A stretch of 64,000 nt of DNA, taken from NCBI RefSeq assembly GCF_015487465.1, contig NZ_WFPS01000047.1:1-64000 (forward strand), in the 5' to 3' direction. Shown here one piece after another: positions 41,951 through 50,368 of the stretch (positions are counted from its first letter, which is position 1; the number at the start of each line of letters is the position of its first letter). The stretch comes from Persephonella sp. (GTDB lineage: Bacteria > Aquificota > Aquificia > Aquificales > Hydrogenothermaceae). The position numbers and the translations under genes were made by a program. Under the pieces are notes generated by a model, which had not been told where the DNA came from, made no database searches, and worked only from the letters and a program-made list of their open reading frames with translations.

Positions 41951-44394
41951 CTTAGCTCTTTCAGTATTTTGTGGGACAGAAGTATAGAGGCTGTTTTATC
42001 AAGATAATCATTTGAGTTTCCACATTTTGGGGAGTATATGCAGGAAGGACAGCCTGATACACATCTGCATCTTGATATCCCTTTGTAAGTGCTTTCCATC
42101 ATCTCTTTAAGCCTTTTGAAACCTATCTCAGAATAACCTACTCCCCCTTCGTATCCGTCGTATATAAATATGGTTGGTTTTCCAGTCTGGGGGAAAAATG
42201 GTGTTGAAAGTCCCCCTATATCCCATCTGTCATTCATCGCAAAAAGGGGGTATATACCTATCAGAGCATGCTCAACACCGTGTAAACCGCCTAAGAAACC
42301 GTTTTTGCCCTCTTTTATCCTTTTTGTTATCTCTTTAAACTGCTCTTTTTCTTTATCACTCAGTTTCATATACACGGTCTGGAATGCTTTTATCACATTG
42401 TTAAGAAGATCTAAATCCATTTTCTTTCTAAGCATTAAAAGATTTTCAAAAACTATATCTCTGTAAACAAACTCCCCCTTATAAAGCCTTCCCTTTTCCT
42501 GTATAAAACTGTTTAAGATCCTGAGATTATGTTTTATGTTTCTGTGAATTATCTCTTCTTCCCACTCAGGGGGCATAGTCCACCAGAATGCAACGGTCTC
42601 AAACTCCCTTGAGATATAGTTCTCCTCAGGAAAGATATGATCCCCCATCTTTTCTTCATTTTCCATATCCCTCATTGAATAACCTAAAACTGTTGTTTTA
42701 ACATTTACCTTTCCTTTGAATATTTCTATTTTCCCCTCTTTTTTTGCTTGATCAACACTCAAAATATCAATAAAAGACTCTTTTAGAGGCTCTGTCAGGT
42801 AAGATACATTACTTTTCACAACATAAACGGCTCTTTCTTCTTTGTCTATCTGCTCAACGACATACTTTTCTCCGTTGTGAATATAAACAGCTCCCGGATA
42901 AGCCTCATAGGGAAGAATATCCTCCGATATATCCCCAACAACCTTCCCTGTAACAGAATCTGTTATCACAAAACTTTCGCCTGCCGATCTTATGCTGAAA
43001 GGCTGTTGCTTTGATGCATAAAGTTTGTTGTTTGCAAATCTCAGCTTTTTCTCCCTGTAAAGCTCCCTTGCCACCTCTTTTTCAGTTTCTGAAAGCTCAT
43101 TAATCCTGATAGGAAGTTCAAAAGCCATAACAGGAATATGCTTTTTCAGAATGTACCTGTTTTCAGGGTTTATCACAGGTTCTTCCATCTGCCTGTAAAA
43201 AAGCTCTTCAGGATTTTTTACAAAATACTGGTCAAGGGCGTCCCTTTTGGGAATTAGTATGTTGTAAGCTTTTCTATCCCTTCTTCCTGCTCTTCCAAAC
43301 CTCTGCCACAGCTGTGCCAGTGTTCCTGGGTATCCAACAAGGATACAGCTTTCCAGATCCCCAACATCTATTCCCATCTCCAGGGCACTTGTTGAAACAA
43401 CCGCAAGAATATTCCTTGTCATAAGCTTAAACTCAATCTCCCTCCTCTCCTCAGGTGTGTATCCTGATCTGTAGGGGCTAACCTTATCTACAAGATCTTC
43501 CCTGCCCCTTTTTATAAGGGCATCTTTTATCCTGAGAGACAAAAGCTCTGCCTCTTTTCTGCTGTCCACAAATATTATGGTTGATATATCCTGAATAACA
43601 AAGTTTGCCACCATCTCAGACAGCTCTGATTTTTTCATACCTCTGAATATCTTTATCTGTCTTTCAGGTAAGGGAGCTCCTGATTTTGATATCTCAAAAA
43701 CATCTTCTCCTATCAGTTTTGATGCAAATTCAGAAGGGTTGTGTATCGTTGCAGAGTTCATAATAAAAACAGGCTTTTTTGTTCTGTAAAAGGACACAAT
43801 TCTTTTAAGTCTTCTTATGATGTTTGAGATGTGGGAACCAAGAACCCCTCTGTAGGCATGTATCTCATCAAGCACAACAAAATCAAGATCCTCAAAAAAT
43901 GATGACCAGCCTGTATGGTAAGGAAGTATTCCTGCATTCAGCATGTCAGGTGTTGTTATAAGAAAGTTTGGGGGATCCCTTTTTATTTCTAATCTTTTTT
44001 CTTTTGGCGTGTCCCCATCATAAACATCAACCGTTGCATCAATCTGTGTCTCAAATATTATGTCCATAATTTTACCATACTGATCCCTTGCAAGGGCTTT
44101 AAGGGGAAAAACAACAAGAGCTTTTGTTTGGGGGGTCTGGTTCATTTTTTCAAGAACAGAAAGGATGTAAACAAGAGATTTCCCTGATGCTGTCGGCGTT
44201 GTCAGAACTACATTTTTCCCTTCAGACGCAAGTTTTAGCCCTTCAGCCTGATGTGAATACAGTTTTATGCCTTTCCTGTTCATAAAATCCTTTATTTTTT
44301 TACTTTTAAAATCAAAATTTCCGTAAACAGGCTGAAGTGGAGGCAGAGTCTTAGAGTATGCTATTTTGTTTTTATACTGTCTTATTATCTCCAT
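41947..44394 (-). CDS. MrfA/YprA-like DEAD/DEAH-box helicase with C-terminal Cys cluster
   Basis: An 815-aa superfamily 2 helicase. Domain 1 has TTPTASGKSLVY (Walker A) and VLDEIHAYRG (DEIH box) with SATIHNPSEF; domain 2 has VSTSALEMGIDVGDL and LWQRFGRAGRRDRKA. The C-terminal region is of the MrfA/DUF1998 type, with cysteines in RCRCVSGCPSCIYSPKC near residues 780-795 that would bind a metal. MrfA repairs mitomycin-type DNA damage in Bacillus with an exonuclease partner; none is adjacent. The ATG has its Shine-Dalgarno sequence unusually far upstream, about 17 bases. Confidence 0.85.
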   Translation of the reverse strand: MEIIRQYKNKIAYSKTLPPLQPVYGNFDFKSKKIKDFMNRKGIKLYSHQAEGLKLASEGKNVVLTTPTASGKSLVYILSVLEKMNQTPQTKALVVFPLKALARDQYGKIMDIIFETQIDATVDVYDGDTPKEKRLEIKRDPPNFLITTPDMLNAGILPYHTGWSSFFEDLDFVVLDEIHAYRGVLGSHISNIIRRLKRIVSFYRTKKPVFIMNSATIHNPSEFASKLIGEDVFEISKSGAPLPERQIKIFRGMKKSELSEMVANFVIQDISTIIFVDSRKEAELLSLRIKDALIKRGREDLVDKVSPYRSGYTPEERREIEFKLMTRNILAVVSTSALEMGIDVGDLESCILVGYPGTLAQLWQRFGRAGRRDRKAYNILIPKRDALDQYFVKNPEELFYRQMEEPVINPENRYILKKHIPVMAFELPIRINELSETEKEVARELYREKKLRFANNKLYASKQQPFSIRSAGESFVITDSVTGKVVGDISEDILPYEAYPGAVYIHNGEKYVVEQIDKEERAVYVVKSNVSYLTEPLKESFIDILSVDQAKKEGKIEIFKGKVNVKTTVLGYSMRDMENEEKMGDHIFPEENYISREFETVAFWWTMPPEWEEEIIHRNIKHNLRILNSFIQEKGRLYKGEFVYRDIVFENLLMLRKKMDLDLLNNVIKAFQTVYMKLSDKEKEQFKEITKRIKEGKNGFLGGLHGVEHALIGIYPLFAMNDRWDIGGLSTPFFPQTGKPTIFIYDGYEGGVGYSEIGFKRLKEMMESTYKGISRCRCVSGCPSCIYSPKCGNSNDYLDKTASILLSHKILKELS

Positions 44395-44421
44395 AAGAAA
44401 AAATATATAACACTCCTTTTT

Positions 44422-47316
44422 CTATTCCAGCTGAATGTTCATTTTTATCTCTTTGCCGTTTCTTTTTACCACTATCTCATTTTCTCCTTGTGAGAAGAAA
44501 AGCTCTATCTTAAGATCAATAATATCATTTATCTGTCTGCCGTTAAACCGGATAATAGTATCTCCCTTTTTAATTCCTGCTTTTTCTGCTGGAGAGCCTT
44601 TTACTACTTTATCAACCTTCAGTCCTTTTCCTGTTTCCTCAACATAAACGCCTATTTTCCTTTCTTTCTCTCCTGTAAGATGTGCAGTGTAAATCATATA
44701 ATCACTTATACCCTTTTTAAGCTGATCGTCCATAAGAATAGTTAATCCCTTTTCTCCTGTCCTTCTTTCAACCCTTGATGGTATTCCGTATCTGTATCTT
44801 ATATGTCCTCCTCCTGCAAGGATTATCAGTTTTCTGTCAGGATTTTTTGTTATATACTTTGATGCTGTTTGTGCCATAGTTTCGTCCCAAATAATCTGGG
44901 ACTGTAAAAAGCTTGAGAACTTTTTCTTTTTTGTGACGCTGCTGCCATGTTCTGCAAAAATATCCTTTAGATACTCAATATAACCAAAGTTAACAAAATC
45001 CATATCTTCAGGGAGTTTTTTTATCTCTTCTTTTGACAGACTTTCTATACCTTTTTGAGATACTTTTCTGACAATATCCCTATCAGCGTTTAAAGCTATA
45101 ATAGGTACCCCTTTTTCCTTGCAAAACTGAATTATAGGTCTGTAAAGATGGTAATTGTACTTCCACGCCTTGTAGTATTCAGACTCTTTTAAAAATGTTT
45201 TCTCATCTATCTCCCCCCTCAGATATCTGTCAATAACATTTTGTTTTGATCTCTGGAACATCTCCATACCGATAGCTATCTTAGGATATTTTTCATAAAG
45301 AGCCTTTATAATATTAAGCTGCATTGCATGGTTTGAGAACATAGTGTGCTGCTCTCCTATATAGATTACCCTGTGACTTAGGGCATCATTTACCATGTCT
45401 ACAAATTTTTTAATCCCGTCCTCAGATACAATCTCTGCTTTCTGTCTTACCTTCAGCTTTATCCCATTCTGGTAATTTTTGATCTTTTTATCTGTTATCC
45501 GGAAGCCTTCAAATACTATCTTTGAGTATTTTCCGTAATGTTTTATCCTTCCTATTACCATCTTTGCCTGCATCACAGATTTTAGATTAAATACAGTTAC
45601 AACATTTCTGTCTCCAAAAGGATTTTTGAAAACCTCAACATAAGAGTTTTTTTGTGGAAGATTTTTCCCGAAAATCCTTTTTACAACTGGGTTGTCTCCA
45701 CCTAAGATCACAACATTTTTGTTGTAGATGTCGCTGTAAGAAAACTGATCAGGATTTTTCAAAACCCCATCCCTGTAATAACCTGATATAGGAACATAAA
45801 CCATATTGTCCTGAGAATAAACAACGGCGTTTTTGTCTGCAAGTGTGAAGTACACGACAGGATTTATCTCCTCCCACTGAAGGTCTCTAAAAATCTGGTA
45901 ATCCTTATCAACATAAACCTCAAGAGGCTCATCGTCTGTTGTCAGTTCTAATGTCTGCTCTTTTTTGCTTATCCAGAAGGTTTTTTTCTCAATACCTATG
46001 TATGTTTTCACAAATACATTTAGCTTCAGTCTGTAAGGCTTTTTTTGTTTTACACTGATCTTTATATGAAAACCGTCATCTTTTAGTGAGTGATCCTCTA
46101 CAGAAACATCAAGCTGTGGCATTCCTGCCCTGTTAACCCACTGCTCAAAAAACCACAGATAATCATCGTCTGTTATCCGGTTGATAATATTTTTTATATC
46201 TTCCCATGATGCTCTTTTAAATCTATAGTTGGTGTAAAGCTGTGATAAAAACTCTGTAAATCTCTCTTTACCTATAATCTCTTCAAGCATGTAAAAAACC
46301 ATCATAGTTTTGCCGTAACCAATCGCCTCTGACCTTTTATCAGTTTTTCCCCGAAAATCTTTTAAAGGATAATCAGGCTTTCCGTAAGCGAGGTATTTCA
46401 GTATCGTATTTTTCCTGTATTGTTTTTTATCCTCTGAGTAGTAGTAATCAGATAAATATGTGGTTAGACCCTCAGCCCAGTTTCCATTCTGGTCATCTAC
46501 ATATACTGAACAGCCGAACCACTGGTGGAGGATCTCATGGGGAAGGGAACTGTTTATAACAAACGGAAATCTTATTATCCTCTGTCCTATAAGGGTAAAT
46601 GTGGGCATTGAGTAGCCTGTTGGAAAAAAATTCTCAACAACAGCAAATCTCTTGTAAGGGAACTTTCCTATCCTTTTTTCATATTCCTTTATATACTGGA
46701 CTGTTTTGTCTAAAAATTTTTCTGACAGATCCTTATCCCTTTCAAAAAAGTAAGTCTGAACTTTTATTCCGTTATACTCTTTTTCCTGAACGATCCATTT
46801 TTTTGTTCCTATTAGATGGATACGCTCAAGGGGATAAGGAAACTCAAATGAGTAAACAGATCTGTTATCTCTGTTTTCAATCTTCCAGTTTTCTGCCTCA
46901 GAAACAAGGACAAAACCTTTATCTATATCAACCCTGAGTCTGTAAAAGGCAAGTTTGTCAATAAATGGATACCAGTTGTTCAGCAGGCTTACAGCCTCAT
47001 CAGTTATAATATCCTGTGAGTTGTAATCCTGAAATTTTGCAGAGTAGATGATGGTTAGATCTTTTTCTGGCGTTATTTTCAGGCTGTAAATACCTCTATC
47101 TACAGGGAGTTTTTTCTTCCCGTAAAGGACAGCCTGAACATCAAGCCCATTTGTGTAAACTTTTATGTTTACTGGACTGTCTGTTTTTACTGTTGCCGCT
47201 GCCTTTAATGAGCTGTTTTTCGTGTCAATAGATACATCAAGGATATAGTTTATCTGGGCGTAGGATAGACCTATGTAAGAAAGAAAAGCCAAAAGAAAAG
47301 ATATAATTATTCTCAT
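44422..47316 (-). CDS. Exported M1 peptidase / ChaN-like / PDZ fusion protein
   Basis: A 964-aa protein with a signal peptide (residues 1-20). Residues about 25-400 form an M1-type gluzincin, with zinc motif HEILH (260-264) and Glu282 in AEGLTTY, 18 residues later. The GAMEN exopeptidase motif is absent, so it may not be a standard aminopeptidase. Residues about 400-640 include a beta domain and a linker. Residues about 645-870 match the ChaN/DUF399 fold: YIGEQH (652-657), GMEMFQR, WDETMA and GGGHIRYRYG, a family reported to bind heme. Residues about 885-964 are a PDZ domain (GSPAEKAGIKKGDTIIRFNG). I know ChaN-PDZ pairs but not this triple arrangement. It lies 27 bases upstream of the helicase gene. 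Confidence 0.82.
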   Translation of the reverse strand: MRIIISFLLAFLSYIGLSYAQINYILDVSIDTKNSSLKAAATVKTDSPVNIKVYTNGLDVQAVLYGKKKLPVDRGIYSLKITPEKDLTIIYSAKFQDYNSQDIITDEAVSLLNNWYPFIDKLAFYRLRVDIDKGFVLVSEAENWKIENRDNRSVYSFEFPYPLERIHLIGTKKWIVQEKEYNGIKVQTYFFERDKDLSEKFLDKTVQYIKEYEKRIGKFPYKRFAVVENFFPTGYSMPTFTLIGQRIIRFPFVINSSLPHEILHQWFGCSVYVDDQNGNWAEGLTTYLSDYYYSEDKKQYRKNTILKYLAYGKPDYPLKDFRGKTDKRSEAIGYGKTMMVFYMLEEIIGKERFTEFLSQLYTNYRFKRASWEDIKNIINRITDDDYLWFFEQWVNRAGMPQLDVSVEDHSLKDDGFHIKISVKQKKPYRLKLNVFVKTYIGIEKKTFWISKKEQTLELTTDDEPLEVYVDKDYQIFRDLQWEEINPVVYFTLADKNAVVYSQDNMVYVPISGYYRDGVLKNPDQFSYSDIYNKNVVILGGDNPVVKRIFGKNLPQKNSYVEVFKNPFGDRNVVTVFNLKSVMQAKMVIGRIKHYGKYSKIVFEGFRITDKKIKNYQNGIKLKVRQKAEIVSEDGIKKFVDMVNDALSHRVIYIGEQHTMFSNHAMQLNIIKALYEKYPKIAIGMEMFQRSKQNVIDRYLRGEIDEKTFLKESEYYKAWKYNYHLYRPIIQFCKEKGVPIIALNADRDIVRKVSQKGIESLSKEEIKKLPEDMDFVNFGYIEYLKDIFAEHGSSVTKKKKFSSFLQSQIIWDETMAQTASKYITKNPDRKLIILAGGGHIRYRYGIPSRVERRTGEKGLTILMDDQLKKGISDYMIYTAHLTGEKERKIGVYVEETGKGLKVDKVVKGSPAEKAGIKKGDTIIRFNGRQINDIIDLKIELFFSQGENEIVVKRNGKEIKMNIQLE

Positions 47317-47383
47317 TGTTTTTTTCCTTCCCTCTGATTAGTTTTATAATTATTCTAACCTTAAAAAATGAAATGGTGATGAA

Positions 47384-47842
47384 ATGGGAATAAAAGTTGT
47401 TGCAACTAACAAAAATGCTTACCACAACTATAACATATTAGAAACATATGAAGCCGGTATTGTCCTTGAAGGATCGGAAGTAAAGTCTATTAGAGAAGGC
47501 TCAGTTAACCTGAGGGACTCGTTTATCAGGATAGATAACGGGGAAGCCTTTATTTACAACATGTATATAGCCCCTTACAAACCTGCAGCAAAGCTCCAGC
47601 ATGATCCCTACAGAAAAAGAAAACTCCTTCTCCACAAAAGGGAAATTCTGAAACTGATGGGAAAGGTTCAGGAAAAGGGTTTGACCTTAATTCCCCTTAA
47701 ACTATATTTTAAAAATGGAAAGGCAAAACTTGAGATAGCCCTTGCAAAAGGAAAAGCAAAGTATGAAAAGAGAGAGGCTATTAAAGAAAGGGACATAAAG
47801 AGAGAACTATCTAAAAAATACAAAGGAAGGATCAAGCTGTGA
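47384..47842 (+). CDS. smpB: tmRNA-binding protein SmpB
   Basis: A 152-aa partner of tmRNA in ribosome rescue. YNILETYEAGIVLEGSEVKSIREG, split by the usual residues, LRDSFIRI, YKPAAKLQHDPYRKRKLLLHK and the basic KYEKREAIKERD tail are diagnostic. No ssrA gene was recognised next to it. A TATAAT lies about 35 bases before the ATG but with a poor -35. Its stop overlaps the following GTG as GTGA. Confidence 0.95.
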   Translation: MGIKVVATNKNAYHNYNILETYEAGIVLEGSEVKSIREGSVNLRDSFIRIDNGEAFIYNMYIAPYKPAAKLQHDPYRKRKLLLHKREILKLMGKVQEKGLTLIPLKLYFKNGKAKLEIALAKGKAKYEKREAIKERDIKRELSKKYKGRIKL

Positions 47843-48093
47843 ATATAAAAGAGATAAAAGAGCTTGCTAAAAGGTTTACTCCAGAGGAGATTGAGCTGTG
47901 CATTGATCAGACATTAAAAATAGGAAAACCTACACTGAAAGGGTGTGAGGTCTCTGGAGATATAATAGAAATTCTCAACACACTTGCAAAGGCTGAAACT
48001 GTTAGAGAGCTTATGGAACAGGGAATGACAGAGGTTGAAGCTATAAGAGAGCTTGCAAGAAGAATAAGAAAAATTCAGGGGGCTGAAAAATGA
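47839..48093 (+). CDS. Small helical protein, tandem paralogue A
   Basis: An 84-aa soluble, probably all-helical protein starting at GTG 47839. It shares the start NIKEIKEL and the C-terminal half (TLAKAxTVRELMxQGM, AIRELARRIR) with the next gene, so the two arose by tandem duplication. A cysteine in IELCIDQ is conserved between them, while the second (KGCEV) is shifted. I do not recognise a characterised family. It is coupled to smpB in front and, by a 4-base overlap, to its paralogue. Confidence 0.75.
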   Translation: MNIKEIKELAKRFTPEEIELCIDQTLKIGKPTLKGCEVSGDIIEILNTLAKAETVRELMEQGMTEVEAIRELARRIRKIQGAEK

Positions 48094-48335
48094 ATATAAA
48101 AGAGATTAAAGAGCTTTCGTTGAAGTTTACAAAAGAACAGCTTGAGCTGTGTATTCTCCAGACGATGCAAGATGGAAAAAATGAGTGTGAAATAGATGGG
48201 GAGGTTATGGAGGTTGTTAACACACTTGCAAAGGCACAGACGGTAAGGGAGCTGATGGATCAGGGTATGAGCCAGATGGAAGCTATAAGAGAGCTTGCAA
48301 GAAGGATAAGACAGGTTCAGGGAGCTGAAAAATGA
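48090..48335 (+). CDS. Small helical protein, tandem paralogue B
   Basis: An 81-aa paralogue of the preceding gene; the two can be aligned along their whole length, with the middle (GKNECEIDGEVMEVV) most different. LELCILQ carries the shared cysteine. Starts at ATG 48090 and ends with a 4-base overlap with the second di-heme peroxidase gene, so it is translated in the same unit. The pair sits between smpB and a periplasmic peroxidase without an evident functional link. Confidence 0.75.
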   Translation: MNIKEIKELSLKFTKEQLELCILQTMQDGKNECEIDGEVMEVVNTLAKAQTVRELMDQGMSQMEAIRELARRIRQVQGAEK

Positions 48336-49336
48336 GAAAAATCTTCCTGATATTTTTTGTTCTGTCTGTCGGTTCTGCCTTTGGAGGAGATGCGAAACTT
48401 TTAAAAGAAGCAAGAAAATACTTCTCGCCTATTCCTGATCTTTTTCCATCAGATACAAATCCTCTCACCCCTGAAAAAATAAAACTTGGGAAGATACTGT
48501 TTTACGAAAAAAGGATATCAATTGATGGAACAACAAGCTGTGCAAAATGCCACCCAATCGGTTATTACGGCACAGACCGACTTCCAAAATCAAAGGGAAA
48601 TTTTTCCAAAGAAAACCCAAGAAATGCTCCAACTGTGTTTAACTCTGCTGGACAGATAGCACAGCACTGGAGAGGTGACAGAAGAGATGTTGAAGATCAG
48701 GCAAAAAGGGCATTACTTGGAAAAGGCTCTTTTGGAGCTCTTTCTTATAAATGGGTAGAAGACAGGCTAAAAGAGATAAAAGGATACAAAAAGCTTTTTA
48801 AAGAGGCTTTTCCTGAAGACAAAGATCCTGTTAACGTGGACAATTTTGCAAAAGCTGTAGGAGCATGGGAAAGAACATTAACAACTCCATCAAGATTTGA
48901 TAGATTTTTAAAAGGTCATCTTGATGCACTTTCTAAAGAAGAAAAAGAAGGATTAAAAGAGTTTATAAAGGTAGGTTGTGTAAGCTGCCATTCTGGAACT
49001 CTTGTAGGAGGAAACTCTTACCAGAAATTTGGTATTTTAGAACCATACTGGAAATACACAAAAAGTAAAAAAGTAGATTATGGAAGATACAATATAACAA
49101 AAAAAGATGAAGATAAATATGTTTTTAAGGTGCCACCTTTAAGAAATGTAGAAAAAACATCTCCTTATTTTCATGACGGCTCAGTTAAAGATCTTAAAAA
49201 GGCTATATGGATAATGGGAAAAGTTCAGCTTGGAAAAGAACTCAGTGATAAGCAGGTTTCTCTTATAGAAGCATTTTTAAAAAGTTTAACAGGAAAACTT
49301 TCTGAAGATATAAAAACCCTACCTGTTATGCCTTAG
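48332..49336 (+). CDS. Di-heme cytochrome c peroxidase (MauG/CcpA family), copy 2
   Basis: A 334-aa exported protein (signal IFLIFFVLSVGSAFG) with heme c sites TSCAKCHP and GCVSCHSG. It shares the C-terminal pattern GGNSYQK, VPPLRNV, SPYFHDGSVKDL with copy 1 at 37959, but the N-terminal heme region differs (IGYYGTDRLPKSKGNFSKENPR), suggesting different electron donors or substrates rather than recent duplication. It overlaps the upstream small gene by four bases and is followed by a lipoprotein gene. Confidence 0.88.
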   Translation: MRKIFLIFFVLSVGSAFGGDAKLLKEARKYFSPIPDLFPSDTNPLTPEKIKLGKILFYEKRISIDGTTSCAKCHPIGYYGTDRLPKSKGNFSKENPRNAPTVFNSAGQIAQHWRGDRRDVEDQAKRALLGKGSFGALSYKWVEDRLKEIKGYKKLFKEAFPEDKDPVNVDNFAKAVGAWERTLTTPSRFDRFLKGHLDALSKEEKEGLKEFIKVGCVSCHSGTLVGGNSYQKFGILEPYWKYTKSKKVDYGRYNITKKDEDKYVFKVPPLRNVEKTSPYFHDGSVKDLKKAIWIMGKVQLGKELSDKQVSLIEAFLKSLTGKLSEDIKTLPVMP

Positions 49337-49345
49337 GAGGTAAAA

Positions 49346-49774
49346 ATGAAAAAAATAATATTAGGTATCGTAGGGGCAGGTTTGTTGCTTTCAGGCTGCA
49401 CAAAACAGGCTTATGAAGGTGCTGTTGTTGGGGGAGCTGCCGGATCTGCTGTTGGGGCTATACTTGATGAGGAAAATCCGTGGAGAGGAGCTTTTATCGG
49501 CGGTGTAATCGGTGCTGTCGTTACAGGAACGATCGTTGAGATATCATCAAGGGCTGCTGAGGAATGTGTAGAATACGACAGACCTGTGGTTTACAGATGT
49601 CACAGATGCAGGGAAAACATAATAATCAGGGCTGTTCCCGGAAGGTGGATCGGAAGATGCAGAATGGTAAAGATAAAGTATTTCAAAGGAAACAGACTTA
49701 TCAAAGTTAAAGAGAAGAAGGTTTGTGTAAAAAAGGCTCCTCCATTTAGAAAAGGCTGGGGTCATAGACACTGA
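49346..49774 (+). CDS. Glycine-zipper outer-membrane lipoprotein
   Basis: A 142-aa lipoprotein: LLLSGC places the lipidated Cys at residue 18. A glycine zipper follows (AVVGGAAGSAVGAIL, then GAFIGGVIGAVVTGTIV), the type of segment that inserts in or lines the outer membrane. The C-terminal half is basic and has a cluster of cysteines (CHRCREN, GRCRM and a later CVKK), unusual for Rcs/YMGG-type lipoproteins. GGAGG precedes the ATG. Its stop is adjacent to the stop of the next, convergent gene. Confidence 0.8.
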   Translation: MKKIILGIVGAGLLLSGCTKQAYEGAVVGGAAGSAVGAILDEENPWRGAFIGGVIGAVVTGTIVEISSRAAEECVEYDRPVVYRCHRCRENIIIRAVPGRWIGRCRMVKIKYFKGNRLIKVKEKKVCVKKAPPFRKGWGHRH

Positions 49775-50077
49775 TTATATTTTAACAACCATACAGGTTG
49801 TTGCCTTTTTCACACCTTTTATTCCATGAATATCCCTTATAACAACCTTTCCTATCTCGTTCTGATCTTCACCTTCAAGAAAAATTATTATGTCATAAAT
49901 CCCTGTGACAACATCAGCAGACTTTACATTCTCTATCTTGGCAAGCTCTTCCATTATGTAAGGAATATCTGGAGGATTTGCCTCAATAAGCACATAAGCT
50001 GTTGATTTGTCTTTGATTTCTATCTCTTTCAAAAGCTGTGAAAAAGGAATAGGAGTTTCATTGAGCTGTTCTTCCAT
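49775..50077 (-). CDS. Lrp/AsnC ligand-binding (RAM) domain protein
   Basis: A 100-aa protein consisting of a stand-alone RAM domain of the Lrp/AsnC family: STAYVLIEANP, VKSADVVTGIYDIIIFLEG and the closing VKKATTCMVV. The helix-turn-helix of full regulators is missing. Such proteins can bind amino acids or modulate full-length Lrp members. An N-terminal extension of about 25 residues precedes the domain. It is the last gene of the pyrG-acd-hslU unit. Confidence 0.8.
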   Translation of the reverse strand: MEEQLNETPIPFSQLLKEIEIKDKSTAYVLIEANPPDIPYIMEELAKIENVKSADVVTGIYDIIIFLEGEDQNEIGKVVIRDIHGIKGVKKATTCMVVKI

Positions 50078-50088
50078 CTGTCTACCTC

Positions 50089-50352
50089 TTATTTAAGATT
50101 TTTCTTTGCTCCTTCTATTGCACCGATTATAGCACCTTCAAGAACTGCAAAGGTTTTTTTGATAATATCTTCTGTCTCATCAAGTATTTTAACAACTGTT
50201 TCTTTTTTCATCATCTCTGTAGGCGACTTTGGAACTGTTTTCAGTTTCAGCCTTTCAAGATCCTGCTTCAGTCTTTCAAGATCCTGTTTTATAACCTCAA
50301 TGTTGACCTCTTCCTCCATCTTTTTCTTTTCCTCTTTTTTCTTTTCAGCCAT
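50089..50352 (-). CDS. Small charged coiled-coil protein
   Basis: An 87-aa protein with a Lys/Glu-rich N-terminus and two near-identical heptad-like repeats (DLERLKQDLERLKLK). The DNA shows the same repeat near 50250-50290. The C-terminal part has alternating small residues (AVLEGAIIGAIEGAKK), perhaps an amphipathic helix. No family was recognised. AGGAGGGATT lies before the ATG at 50352. It is 16 bases after hslU and 11 before the RAM gene. Confidence 0.65.
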   Translation of the reverse strand: MAEKKKEEKKKMEEEVNIEVIKQDLERLKQDLERLKLKTVPKSPTEMMKKETVVKILDETEDIIKKTFAVLEGAIIGAIEGAKKNLK

Positions 50353-50368
50353 AATAATCCCTCCTTAT

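Noticed and set aside
47317-47383. Possible tmRNA gene next to smpB
   Set aside because: The gap is only 67 bases and shows no tRNA-like ends or tag reading frame.
50230-50290. Short direct DNA repeat in the small coiled-coil gene as a mobile or tandem-repeat element
   Set aside because: It corresponds to two heptad-like protein repeats in frame and is too short for a separate element.
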